Shown piece by piece: positions 33,942-42,569 of a DNA stretch of 64,000 nt. Each line of letters begins with the position of its first letter. Positions within the stretch are counted from its first letter, which is position 1. The stretch spans positions 148,678 to 212,677 of the forward strand of contig SEAC01000020.1 in NCBI GenBank assembly GCA_004173235.1. Direction: 5' to 3'. Made by a program: the position numbers and the translations under genes. Origin of the DNA: Chitinophagaceae bacterium (GTDB lineage: Bacteria; Bacteroidota; Bacteroidia; Chitinophagales; Chitinophagaceae). The notes under the pieces were generated by a model, which was not told the origin of the DNA, ran no database searches, and saw nothing but the letters and a program-made list of their open reading frames with translations.

Positions 33942-34566
33942 ACGGGTACGTTGCATGCTCCTGCGTTGCTTCCAGCTCCTGCTCGATGCGCTGGAGCCAT
34001 TCAGCCTGCAGCTTGCGGTTGCGGCTGTGATCCGTTTCGCCGTCGTATTGATTCTGCAGCGCTTCTTTTTGCGCCACGATGTTGTTGTAAATGCGGGTAA
34101 GGTCGGCTTTTACGCTGCGGCGCTCATATTGGTATTCCGAAAGTTCTTTAAAGAGCTGGCGTGCGCACAACTCGGTGATGTCGAAGTGTGCTTGTTCATG
34201 CGCCAGGATGTAGTCGGTCTTCATCAGTCCCCACGATTTCGTCTTCTGGAAGTTGCAGGTGATGTTGAAGGTCAGCACGCCGTCTTTCACCTGGTAGGAA
34301 AGACCCAACGTAGTGCTGGTGGAGGCCACAGCTTCGGTGCCTTGCACGGGCGCACTGCGGAAGTCTTCCCAGTTTACTACACGGCGGGCGCTCCAGGGAA
34401 TGAGCTCGGCGTTCTCTTCGCGCAGGGGCGCTTCGGCATACGATGCAGACGCAATCATCAACGAAGGCGTGGCAGAAGGCGCAGGAGCGGCACCGGGGAC
34501 GGGACGCATCGAAGCAAAAGCAAGCAGGAGTACGGGAAGACTAAAGGACGTCAGGTTCATATGCAC
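33940..34566 (-). CDS. DUF922 family exported putative zinc protease
   Basis: 208 residues. Seen: signal-like N-terminus (SLPVLLLAFASM), a low-complexity alanine/proline stretch, then the DUF922 domain with WSARRVVNWEDFRSAP and the metal motif LAHEQAHFDITE (HExxH form HEQAH). The family is annotated as a predicted Zn-dependent protease; the activity is untested. A second ATG lies two codons in. It converges on the TonB-like gene. Confidence 0.83.
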   Translation of the reverse strand: MHMNLTSFSLPVLLLAFASMRPVPGAAPAPSATPSLMIASASYAEAPLREENAELIPWSARRVVNWEDFRSAPVQGTEAVASTSTTLGLSYQVKDGVLTFNITCNFQKTKSWGLMKTDYILAHEQAHFDITELCARQLFKELSEYQYERRSVKADLTRIYNNIVAQKEALQNQYDGETDHSRNRKLQAEWLQRIEQELEATQEHATYP

Positions 34567-34762
34567 GGTTAACGGTAAGTCATCTGGATTTCGTATTCAA
34601 ATTACTACCGCAAGTCGTTAAAGCGTTGACACATACGGTAAAGCGCCCGTTTCCGGGGGTGAAAAACGCTTTTTCAGCGCCGTTCGCGATCCATGCGCTG
34701 CTCCCTTCTGCCAGTTGATGCGAAGCGCCACCTCGATTTCCTGGGGGGATAGTGTGGGTGCC
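34567..34762. other. Intergenic stretch without recognisable gene
   Basis: About 200 bases between the DUF922 gene (start) and the pckA terminator. A weak hairpin GAAAAACGC/GCGTTTTTC-like lies near 34670. No gene or known RNA is seen. Confidence 0.5.
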
Positions 34763-34794
34763 AAAAAAGAGCCCCGGCGCGGTGCCAGGGCTCT
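34763..34794 (-). terminator. Terminator of pckA
   Basis: On the minus strand AGAGCCC pairs with GGGCTCT, with an inner GGC/GCC hairpin, followed by TTTTTT. It lies 27 bases after the pckA stop. Confidence 0.82.
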
Positions 34795-34820
34795 GTCAAT
34801 CATACAGCAAGCGTAGCTAT

Positions 34821-36425
34821 TTAAGCCTTGGGAGCGGCATTGCGGATCTCGTCGCTAACGCCCGAGGCATACTTTTCAAAGTTCTTCACGAACAGGCCGG
34901 CAAGATATTTCGCCTTCTCGTCGTAAGCCGCGCCGTCGCTCCAGGTGTTGCGGGGCGTGAGCAGCTCGGTGGGGACGCCCGGAACTTCTTTCGGAATGGC
35001 CACTCCGAAGATCGGGTCGGCTACGGTTTCTACATTGTCCAGCTTGCCTTCGAGGGCGGCGCTGATCATGGCTCGGGTGAAGCCCAGTTTCATGCGGTTG
35101 CCTACGCCGTAGGGGCCGCCGGTCCAGCCGGTGTTGATCAGCCAGACGTTGACATTGTTCTCTTCCATCTTCTTGCCCAGCATTTCGGCATACTTGCCCG
35201 GGTGCAGCGGAAGGAAAGGTGCTCCAAAGCAAGCCGAGAAGGTCGGCTTCGGCTCGGTAACGCCCGCTTCGGTGCCTGCCACCTTGGCCGTGTAGCCCGA
35301 AATGAACTGGTACATCGCCTGCCCCTTGGTAAGGCGGGAAATGGGAGGCAGCACGCCGTAGGCATCGCAGGTAAGGAAGAAGATATTATGCGGCACGTTG
35401 CCCATCGAAGGCTCGGCGGCGTTGGAGATGAAATCCAGCGGGTAGGAAACACGCGTATTCTCGGTGATGCTCGCGTCGTCGAAGTTGATCTTGTTGGTGC
35501 CTTCGAAAAACTTCACGTTTTCCACGATGGCGCCCGGGCGGATGGCGTGGAAGATCTCGGGTTCTTTTTCTTCGGAGAGGTTGATCAGCTTGGCGTAGCA
35601 TCCACCTTCAAAGTTGAAGATGCCGTCTGCGGTCCAGCCGTGCTCGTCGTCGCCGATCAGCTTGCGCTTGGGGTCGGCCGAGAGCGTTGTTTTGCCCGTG
35701 CCGGAGAGTCCGAAGAATACCGCCGTATCGCCGTTGTCGGCCATGTTGGCCGAGCAGTGCATGCTGAGCACGTTCTTTTCCTGCGGGAGAATGTAGTTGA
35801 GAACGCTGAAAATACCTTTCTTGGTTTCACCGGTATAACCGCTGCCGGCGATGAGGATGGTCTTGTGCTTGAACGAAACCACTGCGGCGTTGTGCTGGCG
35901 CGTGCCGCAAACCGCCGGGTCGAGGCGCAGGCCGGGCGCGGAAAGCACGGTCCACTCGGGGTTGAAGTTTTCGAGCTCCTCTTCTTCGGGACGGAGGAAC
36001 ATGTTGTAGGCAAAGAGGTTGGTCCAGGGCTTCTCCGTCACCACGCGGATGTTGAGACGGTAGCGCGGGTCGGCGCAGGCGTAGCAGTCGCGCACCCACA
36101 GTTCCGGCTGCTGATTAAGGTGGTTGAGGATCTGCTCGCGGATGACCCAGAAGTACTTCTCGTCGATGGCGATGTTGAAATTGTTCCAGTGAACGGTGTT
36201 CTCGCTGATCTCGTCTTTTACAGTGAATTTGTCCTGCGGTGAGCGTCCCGTGAATTCGCCGGTGTTGATGGCAAGGGCGCCCGTGTCCGTAAGCGTTCCT
36301 TCCCCGAGGCGGAGCGAGTCCTGCACAAGCTCTTCCGGTGTTGACTGGTAATGAATGCTATCCGTTTTGGTTAAGCCCATCTTCACCAGCTTCCCTATCG
36401 GGAAGGAAATTGTAGGTACTGACAT
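34821..36425 (-). CDS. pckA: Phosphoenolpyruvate carboxykinase (ATP)
   Basis: Gluconeogenesis: oxaloacetate + ATP to phosphoenolpyruvate + CO2 + ADP. Seen: 534 residues, normal; P-loop (kinase-1a) GLSGTGKTTLSADP at about 238; kinase-2/metal motif IGDDEHGW; GRSPQDKF; and the arginine/adenine-binding ITENTRVSYPL. MSVPTISF at 36425 is the start. A TACCTTTG -7 box lies 24 bases upstream. Single-gene unit. Confidence 0.97.
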   Translation of the reverse strand: MSVPTISFPIGKLVKMGLTKTDSIHYQSTPEELVQDSLRLGEGTLTDTGALAINTGEFTGRSPQDKFTVKDEISENTVHWNNFNIAIDEKYFWVIREQILNHLNQQPELWVRDCYACADPRYRLNIRVVTEKPWTNLFAYNMFLRPEEEELENFNPEWTVLSAPGLRLDPAVCGTRQHNAAVVSFKHKTILIAGSGYTGETKKGIFSVLNYILPQEKNVLSMHCSANMADNGDTAVFFGLSGTGKTTLSADPKRKLIGDDEHGWTADGIFNFEGGCYAKLINLSEEKEPEIFHAIRPGAIVENVKFFEGTNKINFDDASITENTRVSYPLDFISNAAEPSMGNVPHNIFFLTCDAYGVLPPISRLTKGQAMYQFISGYTAKVAGTEAGVTEPKPTFSACFGAPFLPLHPGKYAEMLGKKMEENNVNVWLINTGWTGGPYGVGNRMKLGFTRAMISAALEGKLDNVETVADPIFGVAIPKEVPGVPTELLTPRNTWSDGAAYDEKAKYLAGLFVKNFEKYASGVSDEIRNAAPKA

Positions 36426-36449
36426 AGAAGCAATCGTTTGTTTAGACTG

Positions 36450-36457
36450 CAAAGGTA
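36450..36457 (-). promoter_or_regulatory. -7 promoter box of pckA
   Basis: TACCTTTG on the minus strand, 24 bases before the ATG. No clear TTG at -33. Confidence 0.6.
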
Positions 36458-36504
36458 AAAGTTTGTGCCATAGCATTTTCGGAGCCGTGTGGTGAATACA
36501 CATT

Positions 36505-36623
36505 AGCGTGAGCGGTGAGCCGTCAACCGTGAGCACCATTAGCGAAGAAGCTCTGCCATATATGGAGTCTTTGAATACCGGCCTACTCGCAGCCTCCCGC
36601 TCACGGCTCACGGCTCACGATTC
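36505..36623. repeat. Intergenic word array, GTGAGCCGTCAACCGTGAG/CTCACGGCTCACGG type
   Basis: Left arm 36505-36535 and right arm 36597-36623, same word as the array at 10843. In the middle is the 10-bp palindrome CCATATATGG (36556). It separates divergent pckA and the aminopeptidase gene. Confidence 0.83.
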
Positions 36624-36628
36624 CCCAG

Positions 36629-36635
36629 TACCTTG
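36629..36635 (+). promoter_or_regulatory. -7-like box of the aminopeptidase P gene
   Basis: TACCTTG (one T fewer than the consensus), five bases before ATG 36641 and five bases after the array arm. Confidence 0.45.
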
Positions 36636-36640
36636 CTGCC

Positions 36641-37930
36641 ATGAAGCACCTGCCCCTCGATTCCCAGTTGTTCCTCTCCAACCGCGCGCGCTTCGTGGAG
36701 CGGATGAAGCCGAATTCCATCGCCGTGTTCGTTTCGGGCGATGAATATCCGAGCAACGGCGATGCACTTCATCCTTTCAGGCAAAACAGCGACCTCTACT
36801 GGCTGTGCGGCATCCAGCAGGAAGACACGATGGTGGTACTCTTCCCCGACAACCCCGATCCGAAATACCGCGAGGTACTCGTGCTGGTGCGCCCCAACGA
36901 GCTGAAAGAAAAATGGGACGGCAAGAGCCTGCGCCGCGAGGAGGCTACTGCGATCTCCGGCATGCAAACCATCGTGTGGCTCGATAGCCTCGAAGGAATG
37001 CTGCAGGGCTGGATCCACCTCGCCGACAACATCTACCTCGATACGAATGAAAACGACCGCCATGGCGCGCACTTCGACACGCGCGACTACCGCTACATCC
37101 GCGAGCTGCAGCAACGCTACCCGCTCCATCGCTACGAGCGCGCCGCGCGCATCCTCGGCGACCTGCGCTCCATAAAAACACCCTACGAGGTCAACGTGAC
37201 GAAGAAGGCCATTGACATCACCGCCAAAACCTTTAAGCGCGTGTGTGCCTTCGTGCGGCCGGGTGTAATGGAATACGAGATCGAGGCCGAGATCGTACAC
37301 AGCTTCCTGTCGCAACGCGCGTCGGGCGAGGCTTATGGGTCTATCATCGCTTCCGGCGACCGCGCACGCACGCTGCATTATGTAAGCAACAACGGGGAGT
37401 GCAAAGACGGCGAGCTGCTGCTGCTCGATTTCGGTGCGTCGTATGGCGGCTACAATGCCGATCTCTCACGCACCATTCCCGTCAACGGCAAGTTTACTGC
37501 GCGGCAGGCCGAAGTATATAATGCCTGCCTGCACCTCCACGATTATGCGAAGAGCCTTCTGAAGCCGGGCATCACGCTGATCGATTACACCGATCAAGTG
37601 GGAGCGGAAGCCACGCAGCAATTCCTCAAGATCGGTTTGCTCAGCGAGTCGGATGTGAAGAATGAGGACGCCGACAACCGCGCGTATCGCAAGTATCTCT
37701 ATCATGGCATCTCGCACCACCTCGGCCTCGACGTGCACGACCTCGGCAGCCGCACCGAGCCGATCCGCGAAGGCATGCTCTTCACCGTGGAGCCGGGCAT
37801 CTACATTCAGGAAGAAGCAATGGGCATCCGCATCGAAAACAACATCTGGATCACGAAAGATGGAAACGTGGATCTCTTTGAAGGCATACCGATGACAGTG
37901 GAGGAAATCGAAGCAGCGATGCGGGGATAA
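36641..37930 (+). CDS. Xaa-Pro aminopeptidase (aminopeptidase P family)
   Basis: Removes an N-terminal residue that precedes proline; binuclear (usually Mn) cytosolic enzyme. Seen: 429 residues; N-terminal creatinase-like domain (SNRARFVERMKPNSIAVF); and a pita-bread catalytic domain with ligands in LLDFGASYGGYNADLSRT (two Asp), YLYHGISHHLGLDVHD (His), FTVEPGIYI (Glu) and IRIENN (Glu). All five metal ligands are present. Confidence 0.94.
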   Translation: MKHLPLDSQLFLSNRARFVERMKPNSIAVFVSGDEYPSNGDALHPFRQNSDLYWLCGIQQEDTMVVLFPDNPDPKYREVLVLVRPNELKEKWDGKSLRREEATAISGMQTIVWLDSLEGMLQGWIHLADNIYLDTNENDRHGAHFDTRDYRYIRELQQRYPLHRYERAARILGDLRSIKTPYEVNVTKKAIDITAKTFKRVCAFVRPGVMEYEIEAEIVHSFLSQRASGEAYGSIIASGDRARTLHYVSNNGECKDGELLLLDFGASYGGYNADLSRTIPVNGKFTARQAEVYNACLHLHDYAKSLLKPGITLIDYTDQVGAEATQQFLKIGLLSESDVKNEDADNRAYRKYLYHGISHHLGLDVHDLGSRTEPIREGMLFTVEPGIYIQEEAMGIRIENNIWITKDGNVDLFEGIPMTVEEIEAAMRG

Positions 37931-38052
37931 GGTTTGAAAGGTTTTGAAAGGTTTTGATAGGTTTTGAGGTTCGGGAAGGTTTTGCGAGGTGCGTGTTCCA
38001 ACTTCGCAGAACCCTGCAAAACCCTTCAAAACTCTCTAACCCTCAAAACCCT
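37930..38052. repeat. Intergenic word array, GGTTTTGAAAGGTTTTGA/CCTTCAAAACC type
   Basis: Left arm 37930-37985 (five or six GGTTTTG words) and right arm 38005-38052 (CAAAACCCTTCAAAAC). Between two genes on the same strand. The same words reappear as a right arm only at 38968. The right arm ends seven bases before the pssA -7 box. Confidence 0.87.
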
Positions 38053-38058
38053 TCGGGC

Positions 38059-38066
38059 TATATTTG
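38059..38066 (+). promoter_or_regulatory. -7 promoter box of pssA
   Basis: TATATTTG, five bases before ATG 38072; predicted leaderless mRNA. No TTG at -33. Confidence 0.6.
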
Positions 38067-38071
38067 TCGGC

Positions 38072-38902
38072 ATGAAGCAGATCCCCAACTTCTTTACGCT
38101 CCTCAATCTCATCTTCGGCTGCCTCGCCATCGTATGCATCCTGCAAACGGGCGAGAACATCGTAGGCATCGATGAGGGCTCGGTGACGGGCACGGCGATC
38201 AACTTCCCGGAGAAGATCTGGTGGGGAGCACTGTTTCTTTTTGCCGCTGCCGTCGTGGATTTTCTCGATGGCTTCCTGGCGCGACTGCTCAAAGCACAAA
38301 GTGGGATGGGTGAGCAGCTCGATTCGCTCAGCGACATGGTGTCGTTTGGCGTTGCGCCCGGAATGATCCTGTACCAGCTGCTGCGCATGGCCTACGCGCG
38401 CAATGAAGGCGGCCTCGATGTGAACTGGATCTGGCTTTTTCCTGCATTCATTTTCACCGGCGCCGTTGCCTGGAGGTTGGCGAAGTTCAACATCAGCACT
38501 ACGCAGAAATACAACTTCGAAGGAGTGCCTTCCCCTGCCGGCGGGCTCCTCATTGCATCTTTGCCGCTGGTGCTTTTTTACAATGAAAATGAAGCCGTGG
38601 CCAACGTGCTGCTCAACCCGTGGACACTCTACGCCATCATCCTGCTGGTGGCTTATCTCATGGTGAGCCGCCACTCGTTCATGGCGCTGAAGTTTCGCGA
38701 CTACTCGCTGCGCAACAACGGGTTGAAATATGGGCTGCTTGCTGCCGGTCTCGTGCTCATCCTGCTGCTCGGCTGGCTCTCGGTGCCCGCTATCTTCCTG
38801 CTCTACGTGGTGCTCTCGTTCTTCAACAAGGAGCCGGTGCAAACCGCCGCCGCCGCACCTTCGCACAGCAACCCGCGCGAGGAAAAGGACATCACCGTCT
38901 AG
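38072..38902 (+). CDS. pssA: CDP-diacylglycerol-serine O-phosphatidyltransferase
   Basis: Makes phosphatidylserine, precursor of phosphatidylethanolamine, in the inner membrane. Seen: 276 residues; start MKQIPNFFTLLNLIFGCLAIV; the CDP-alcohol phosphatidyltransferase signature DFLDGFLARL followed by GEQLDSLSD (D-x2-DG-x2-AR-x8-G-x3-D-x3-D complete); about seven hydrophobic segments. No psd gene is adjacent in this window. Confidence 0.94.
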   Translation: MKQIPNFFTLLNLIFGCLAIVCILQTGENIVGIDEGSVTGTAINFPEKIWWGALFLFAAAVVDFLDGFLARLLKAQSGMGEQLDSLSDMVSFGVAPGMILYQLLRMAYARNEGGLDVNWIWLFPAFIFTGAVAWRLAKFNISTTQKYNFEGVPSPAGGLLIASLPLVLFYNENEAVANVLLNPWTLYAIILLVAYLMVSRHSFMALKFRDYSLRNNGLKYGLLAAGLVLILLLGWLSVPAIFLLYVVLSFFNKEPVQTAAAAPSHSNPREEKDITV

Positions 38903-38967
38903 CGCTTCCGAGAACGGCGTCGAACGTTAAGCCTATTGTCCGGAATTGCATTTTCTTTGCAGCGCAG

Positions 38968-39016
38968 AACCTTTCAAAACCTCTCTGAACCTTTTCAAAA
39001 CCTTTTCACAACCCCT
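38968..39016. repeat. Single-arm word array, CTTTTCAAAACC type
   Basis: Four CTTTTCAAAACC/CTTTCAAAACC words in a row immediately before purS. This is the right-arm word of the array at 37930, without a left arm. Confidence 0.75.
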
Positions 39017-39020
39017 TTTT

Positions 39021-39263
39021 ATGACCTACACGATACAGGTAAACGTGATGCCGCTCAAAGACCTGCTCGACCCGCAGGGCAAAGCCGTGAGCAACGGTCT
39101 TTCCAATCTTGGATTGAAAGGCGTTAGCGATGTGCGCATCGGCAAGCGCATCACCCTGCAGATCGAAGCGGAATCGGAAGAAGCCGCACGCGCACTCGCT
39201 GAAGAAGCAAGCAAGAAGTTGCTGGCAAACCCTGTGATGGAATACTATGAAATCAATCTCTGA
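39021..39263 (+). CDS. purS: Phosphoribosylformylglycinamidine synthase subunit PurS
   Basis: Small structural subunit joining PurL and PurQ in purine synthesis. Seen: 80 residues, normal; YTIQVNVMPLKDLLDPQGK, VSDVRIGKRITLQIEAES and the closing LLANPVMEYYEI. The D-P-x-G-K motif near the N-terminus is diagnostic. purQ and purL are not adjacent, so the operon is split here. Confidence 0.92.
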   Translation: MTYTIQVNVMPLKDLLDPQGKAVSNGLSNLGLKGVSDVRIGKRITLQIEAESEEAARALAEEASKKLLANPVMEYYEINL

Positions 39264-39267
39264 TCGC

Positions 39268-39334
39268 TGAGGTCGGATGTCTGATTCGAAAGACATGCCA
39301 CATGAAATCAGCCATCAGCCATCCTACATCACCC
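39268..39334. repeat. Intergenic word array, GTCGGATGTCTGA/CAGCCATCCTACATC type
   Basis: Short left arm 39268-39290 and right arm 39304-39334 of the same family as 2022 and 33832. The right arm runs into the rsmI start codon. Confidence 0.72.
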
Positions 39335-40000
39335 ATGTTGTATTTAGTTCCCACCCCCATCGGCAACCTCAAAGACATTACGTTCCGCGCCATCGAAGTG
39401 CTGCAGGGCGTTGATGTTATTCTTGCCGAAGACACGCGGACGAGCGGCAAGCTGCTGCAGCACTACAACATTCAGAAACCGGTGACGCCCTACCACCAGC
39501 ACAACGAGCATAAAGTGCTGCAGCACCTGGTAGACCAGCTTCTCGCGGGCAAGAACATGGCCATCATCACCGACGCAGGCACGCCCGGTATTTCCGATCC
39601 CGCATTTCTACTGGTGCGCGAATGCGTGCGCAACGGCATCAAGGTTGACAGCCTCCCGGGCGCTACGGCTTTCGTTCCGGCGCTGGTAAGCAGCGGCCTT
39701 CCCACCAACCGTTTTTGTTTCGAAGGCTTTCTTCCTCCCAAGAAGGGGCGGCACACAATGCTCACGCAGCTTGCCGAAGAAGAGCGCACGATCGTGCTGT
39801 ATGAATCGCCGATGCGCCTCGTGAAATCGCTTGCCGAATTCATGGAGTATTTTGGTGCCGACAGGCCCTGCTCCGTGAGCCGCGAGCTGAGCAAACTCTT
39901 TGAAGAGCACGTGCGCGGCACGCTCCGGGAAGTGCACGACCACTTTGTACAAAAGGGCGTGAAGGGAGAAATCGTGGTCGTTATCGGCGGAAAATCCTAA
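39335..40000 (+). CDS. rsmI: 16S rRNA (cytidine(1402)-2'-O)-methyltransferase
   Basis: 2'-O-methylates C1402 in the ribosomal decoding centre. Seen: 221 residues; opening MLYLVPTPIGNLKDITFRA; AEDTRTSGKLL; ITDAGTPGISDP and SLPGATAFVPALVSSGLP, the tetrapyrrole-methylase-fold motifs of this family. It lacks the C-terminal extension seen in some Proteobacteria. MLYLV (39335) is chosen since upstream codons belong to the word array. Confidence 0.94.
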   Translation: MLYLVPTPIGNLKDITFRAIEVLQGVDVILAEDTRTSGKLLQHYNIQKPVTPYHQHNEHKVLQHLVDQLLAGKNMAIITDAGTPGISDPAFLLVRECVRNGIKVDSLPGATAFVPALVSSGLPTNRFCFEGFLPPKKGRHTMLTQLAEEERTIVLYESPMRLVKSLAEFMEYFGADRPCSVSRELSKLFEEHVRGTLREVHDHFVQKGVKGEIVVVIGGKS

Positions 40001-40030
40001 TTTCCGGCTTCCTAAAAAACCACAATCCTT

Positions 40031-40486
40031 ATGTTTCGTTCCCTCGTGCTGGCCTGTCTTTGTGCTGTAGTGTTTTCCTTTTCCGCATCCGCCCAGCTGG
40101 GCAAGATTCCCTCCGCAGTCACCGATTCTTTTTCCCGTCAATACCCCGATGCCAAACAGGTTTCGTATGGCGACAACCTGGGAGACTATACCGTGCGCTT
40201 TATGATGGACACGTCGCGGATGACCGCCCATTACAACAAGAAAGGTGCGTGGCAAGGCTCCGACCGTGCCATCTCATTCGAGAACCTTTCTGCCGATGTG
40301 AAGGATGGCTTTATGAAAAGCAAATTCTCCGACTGGCAGGTAAAAGAAGTAACGCAGCTTTACCTCAATGCGAAGCAAGGTGGCGGCGAACAATTCCGCA
40401 TCAAGGTGAGCAAGGGCGACTTTCAAAAACGTTACCTGTATTTCAACCGCGCGGGCCGCATGGTGAAGGACAAGATGGCGTTGTAA
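40031..40486 (+). CDS. Exported PepSY-like domain protein
   Basis: 151 residues. Seen: signal peptide ending FSASAQ; then two PepSY-like repeats with the pattern IPSAVTDSFSRQYPDAKQVSY and VKDGFMKSKFSDWQVKEVT, matching the BLIP/PepSY-like family common in Bacteroidota. Periplasmic or surface. Some members inhibit proteases, but nothing here shows the target. Confidence 0.8.
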   Translation: MFRSLVLACLCAVVFSFSASAQLGKIPSAVTDSFSRQYPDAKQVSYGDNLGDYTVRFMMDTSRMTAHYNKKGAWQGSDRAISFENLSADVKDGFMKSKFSDWQVKEVTQLYLNAKQGGGEQFRIKVSKGDFQKRYLYFNRAGRMVKDKMAL

Positions 40487-40509
40487 GCAACGCTTCATAC
40501 TACGATTTC

Positions 40510-40536
40510 AAACCCCGGTCGGCAGGCCGGGGTTTT
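40510..40536 (+). terminator. Terminator of the PepSY-like gene
   Basis: AAACCCCGG (40510-40518) pairs with CCGGGGTTT (40527-40535), followed by T. Confidence 0.83.
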
Positions 40537-40630
40537 CATTTAGCGGGCCGTTAAAATTCCACCTGCGGTAGGCCATCCATGCGGTTTTGGGGCTATCTTG
40601 TCGCACTTAGATAAACCCTTCCGAAAGCGA

Positions 40631-42556
40631 ATGAAAAGACACACCCGATTGCTCTCTGTGCTGGCGCTGGGCCTCGCGCTCAACGCACACGCCCAACCCG
40701 ATCGCTGGCAGCAGCGCGTGAAGTATACGATGGACGTTGACATGAACGTGGAAACGAATCAGTATACCGGCAAGCAAAAAGTTGAATACTGGAACAACTC
40801 TCCCGATACATTGAAGCGCGTCTTCTTTCATCTTTATTGGAATGCGTTTCAACCCAACTCGATGATGGATGCGCGCAGCCGGCGCCAGGGAAGCACGGTG
40901 CTGGCCACACGCAACGGCCGGGAGATCGTGGACTGGGACCAGCGGGTGAAAGACCGCATCCTTAACCTCAAGCCCGACGAGATCGGCTACGAGCGTGTGA
41001 GCTCCATCCGCATGGACGGGCGCGTGCAGAAAACGAAAGAGCACGAGACGATCCTCGAGGTGCAGCTGGATAAGCCCATCCTGCCGAAGTCGAAAGTGAC
41101 CTTCGATATGGACTGGACCGCACAGGTGCCGCTGCAGGTGCGCCGCAGTGGCCGCGACAATCCGCAAACTACCGTGCGCTACACGATGACGCAGTGGTAT
41201 CCGAAGCTCGTTGAGTACGATTACGAAGGCTGGCATCCCACGCCTTATGTAGCACGCGAATTTTACGGCGTGTGGGGCGACTATGACGTTACCATCCGAA
41301 TCGACAAGAAATACCTGCTCGGTGGTTCGGGCTACATTGCCAATCCAAACGAGGTAGGCTTTGGTTATGAAGCAAAAGGCGCGAAGCCGCTCAACCCAAC
41401 CGGCAAGCGCACGTGGAAATTCACTGCTCCCAACGTGCACGACTTTGCATGGGCGGCCGACCCCGGCTACAAGCACCTCGTGCGCCAGGTGCCCAACGGA
41501 CCTACGGTGAATGTGCTTTACAAAAACCCAACAGGCAGCGCGGATGAAGATCGCAAATGGAACCTGATGGCCGATGCCGCGGTGATCGTTTACCCATACA
41601 TCGCAAAGACGTTTGGTCCTTACCCTTACAAACAATATTCGTTCATTCACGGTGGCGATGGCGGCATGGAATATCCCAACTGCACGATGCTTTCGGGCTC
41701 GGGCATCGGCACTGCCTTCCACGAATGGATGCATACCTGGTATCAGGGCATGCTTGCCACCAATGAGAGCGAGCACGCCTGGATGGACGAAGGATTCACC
41801 GAGTGGGCGGCAGAGCGCGTGGGTGACTATTACGATTCGGTTGTGCGCCGCAGCAAGCTTCCCGCCGACCAGCGTGCGAAGGAAGACACTGCGAAGAAGA
41901 ACAACCTGTTCGACGACATCTATGGTGGCTTTACATCGCTCGTGCGCAGTGGCCGCGAGGAGCCGCTCACCACGCACGCCGATCAGTTCAATACCAACTA
42001 TGCTTACAGCAATGCCGCCTACCTCAAAGGCGCCGTGTTTATCGAGCAGCTGGGCTACATCACCGGAGCGGCCGTGCGCGATCGCATCCTGCTCGAGTAC
42101 TACCGCCAATGGCGCTTCAAACATCCCAATCCGAACGACTTCATCCGCGTGGCCGAAAAGGTGAGCGGGCTGCAGCTGGATTGGTACCGTGGCTATTGGG
42201 TGAACACCACCAAGACCATCGACTATGCAGTGGATAGCCTTTGGAGCGATGGAAGCGGCACGCGTGTGCGCCTGCGCAACGACGGGATGATGCCCATGCC
42301 GATCGACCTGAAGATCACTTTCAAGGATGGTTCGAGCGAGTGGCACTACATTCCGCAATACCTTCAGTTTGGCGAGAAGGCTCCGGAGCCCGGCCAGGAA
42401 GGACGCAAGGTTTATGAGGCCTGGAAGTGGACGCATCCCACCTACGAGATCAGCAGCGGCCGCACGCTCACGGACATCATCTCGGTGGAGATCGACCCAA
42501 GCCATCGGATGGCCGACATGGTGCGCAAGAACAATTTCCTGAAGATCGACTGGTAA
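40631..42556 (+). CDS. M1 family metallopeptidase, exported
   Basis: Zinc aminopeptidase in the periplasm or at the surface. Seen: 641 residues; signal peptide ending NAHAQP; N-terminal beta domain (QYTGKQKVEYWNNSPDTLKRVFFHLYW); exopeptidase motif GGMEYP at about 344 (the GAMEN equivalent); zinc motif HEWMHTW at about 364; third ligand in MDEGFTEWAAE. The spacing from HExxH to the glutamate fits M1. ATG 40631. Confidence 0.9.
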   Translation: MKRHTRLLSVLALGLALNAHAQPDRWQQRVKYTMDVDMNVETNQYTGKQKVEYWNNSPDTLKRVFFHLYWNAFQPNSMMDARSRRQGSTVLATRNGREIVDWDQRVKDRILNLKPDEIGYERVSSIRMDGRVQKTKEHETILEVQLDKPILPKSKVTFDMDWTAQVPLQVRRSGRDNPQTTVRYTMTQWYPKLVEYDYEGWHPTPYVAREFYGVWGDYDVTIRIDKKYLLGGSGYIANPNEVGFGYEAKGAKPLNPTGKRTWKFTAPNVHDFAWAADPGYKHLVRQVPNGPTVNVLYKNPTGSADEDRKWNLMADAAVIVYPYIAKTFGPYPYKQYSFIHGGDGGMEYPNCTMLSGSGIGTAFHEWMHTWYQGMLATNESEHAWMDEGFTEWAAERVGDYYDSVVRRSKLPADQRAKEDTAKKNNLFDDIYGGFTSLVRSGREEPLTTHADQFNTNYAYSNAAYLKGAVFIEQLGYITGAAVRDRILLEYYRQWRFKHPNPNDFIRVAEKVSGLQLDWYRGYWVNTTKTIDYAVDSLWSDGSGTRVRLRNDGMMPMPIDLKITFKDGSSEWHYIPQYLQFGEKAPEPGQEGRKVYEAWKWTHPTYEISSGRTLTDIISVEIDPSHRMADMVRKNNFLKIDW

Positions 42557-42569
42557 ATCAGATGATGCA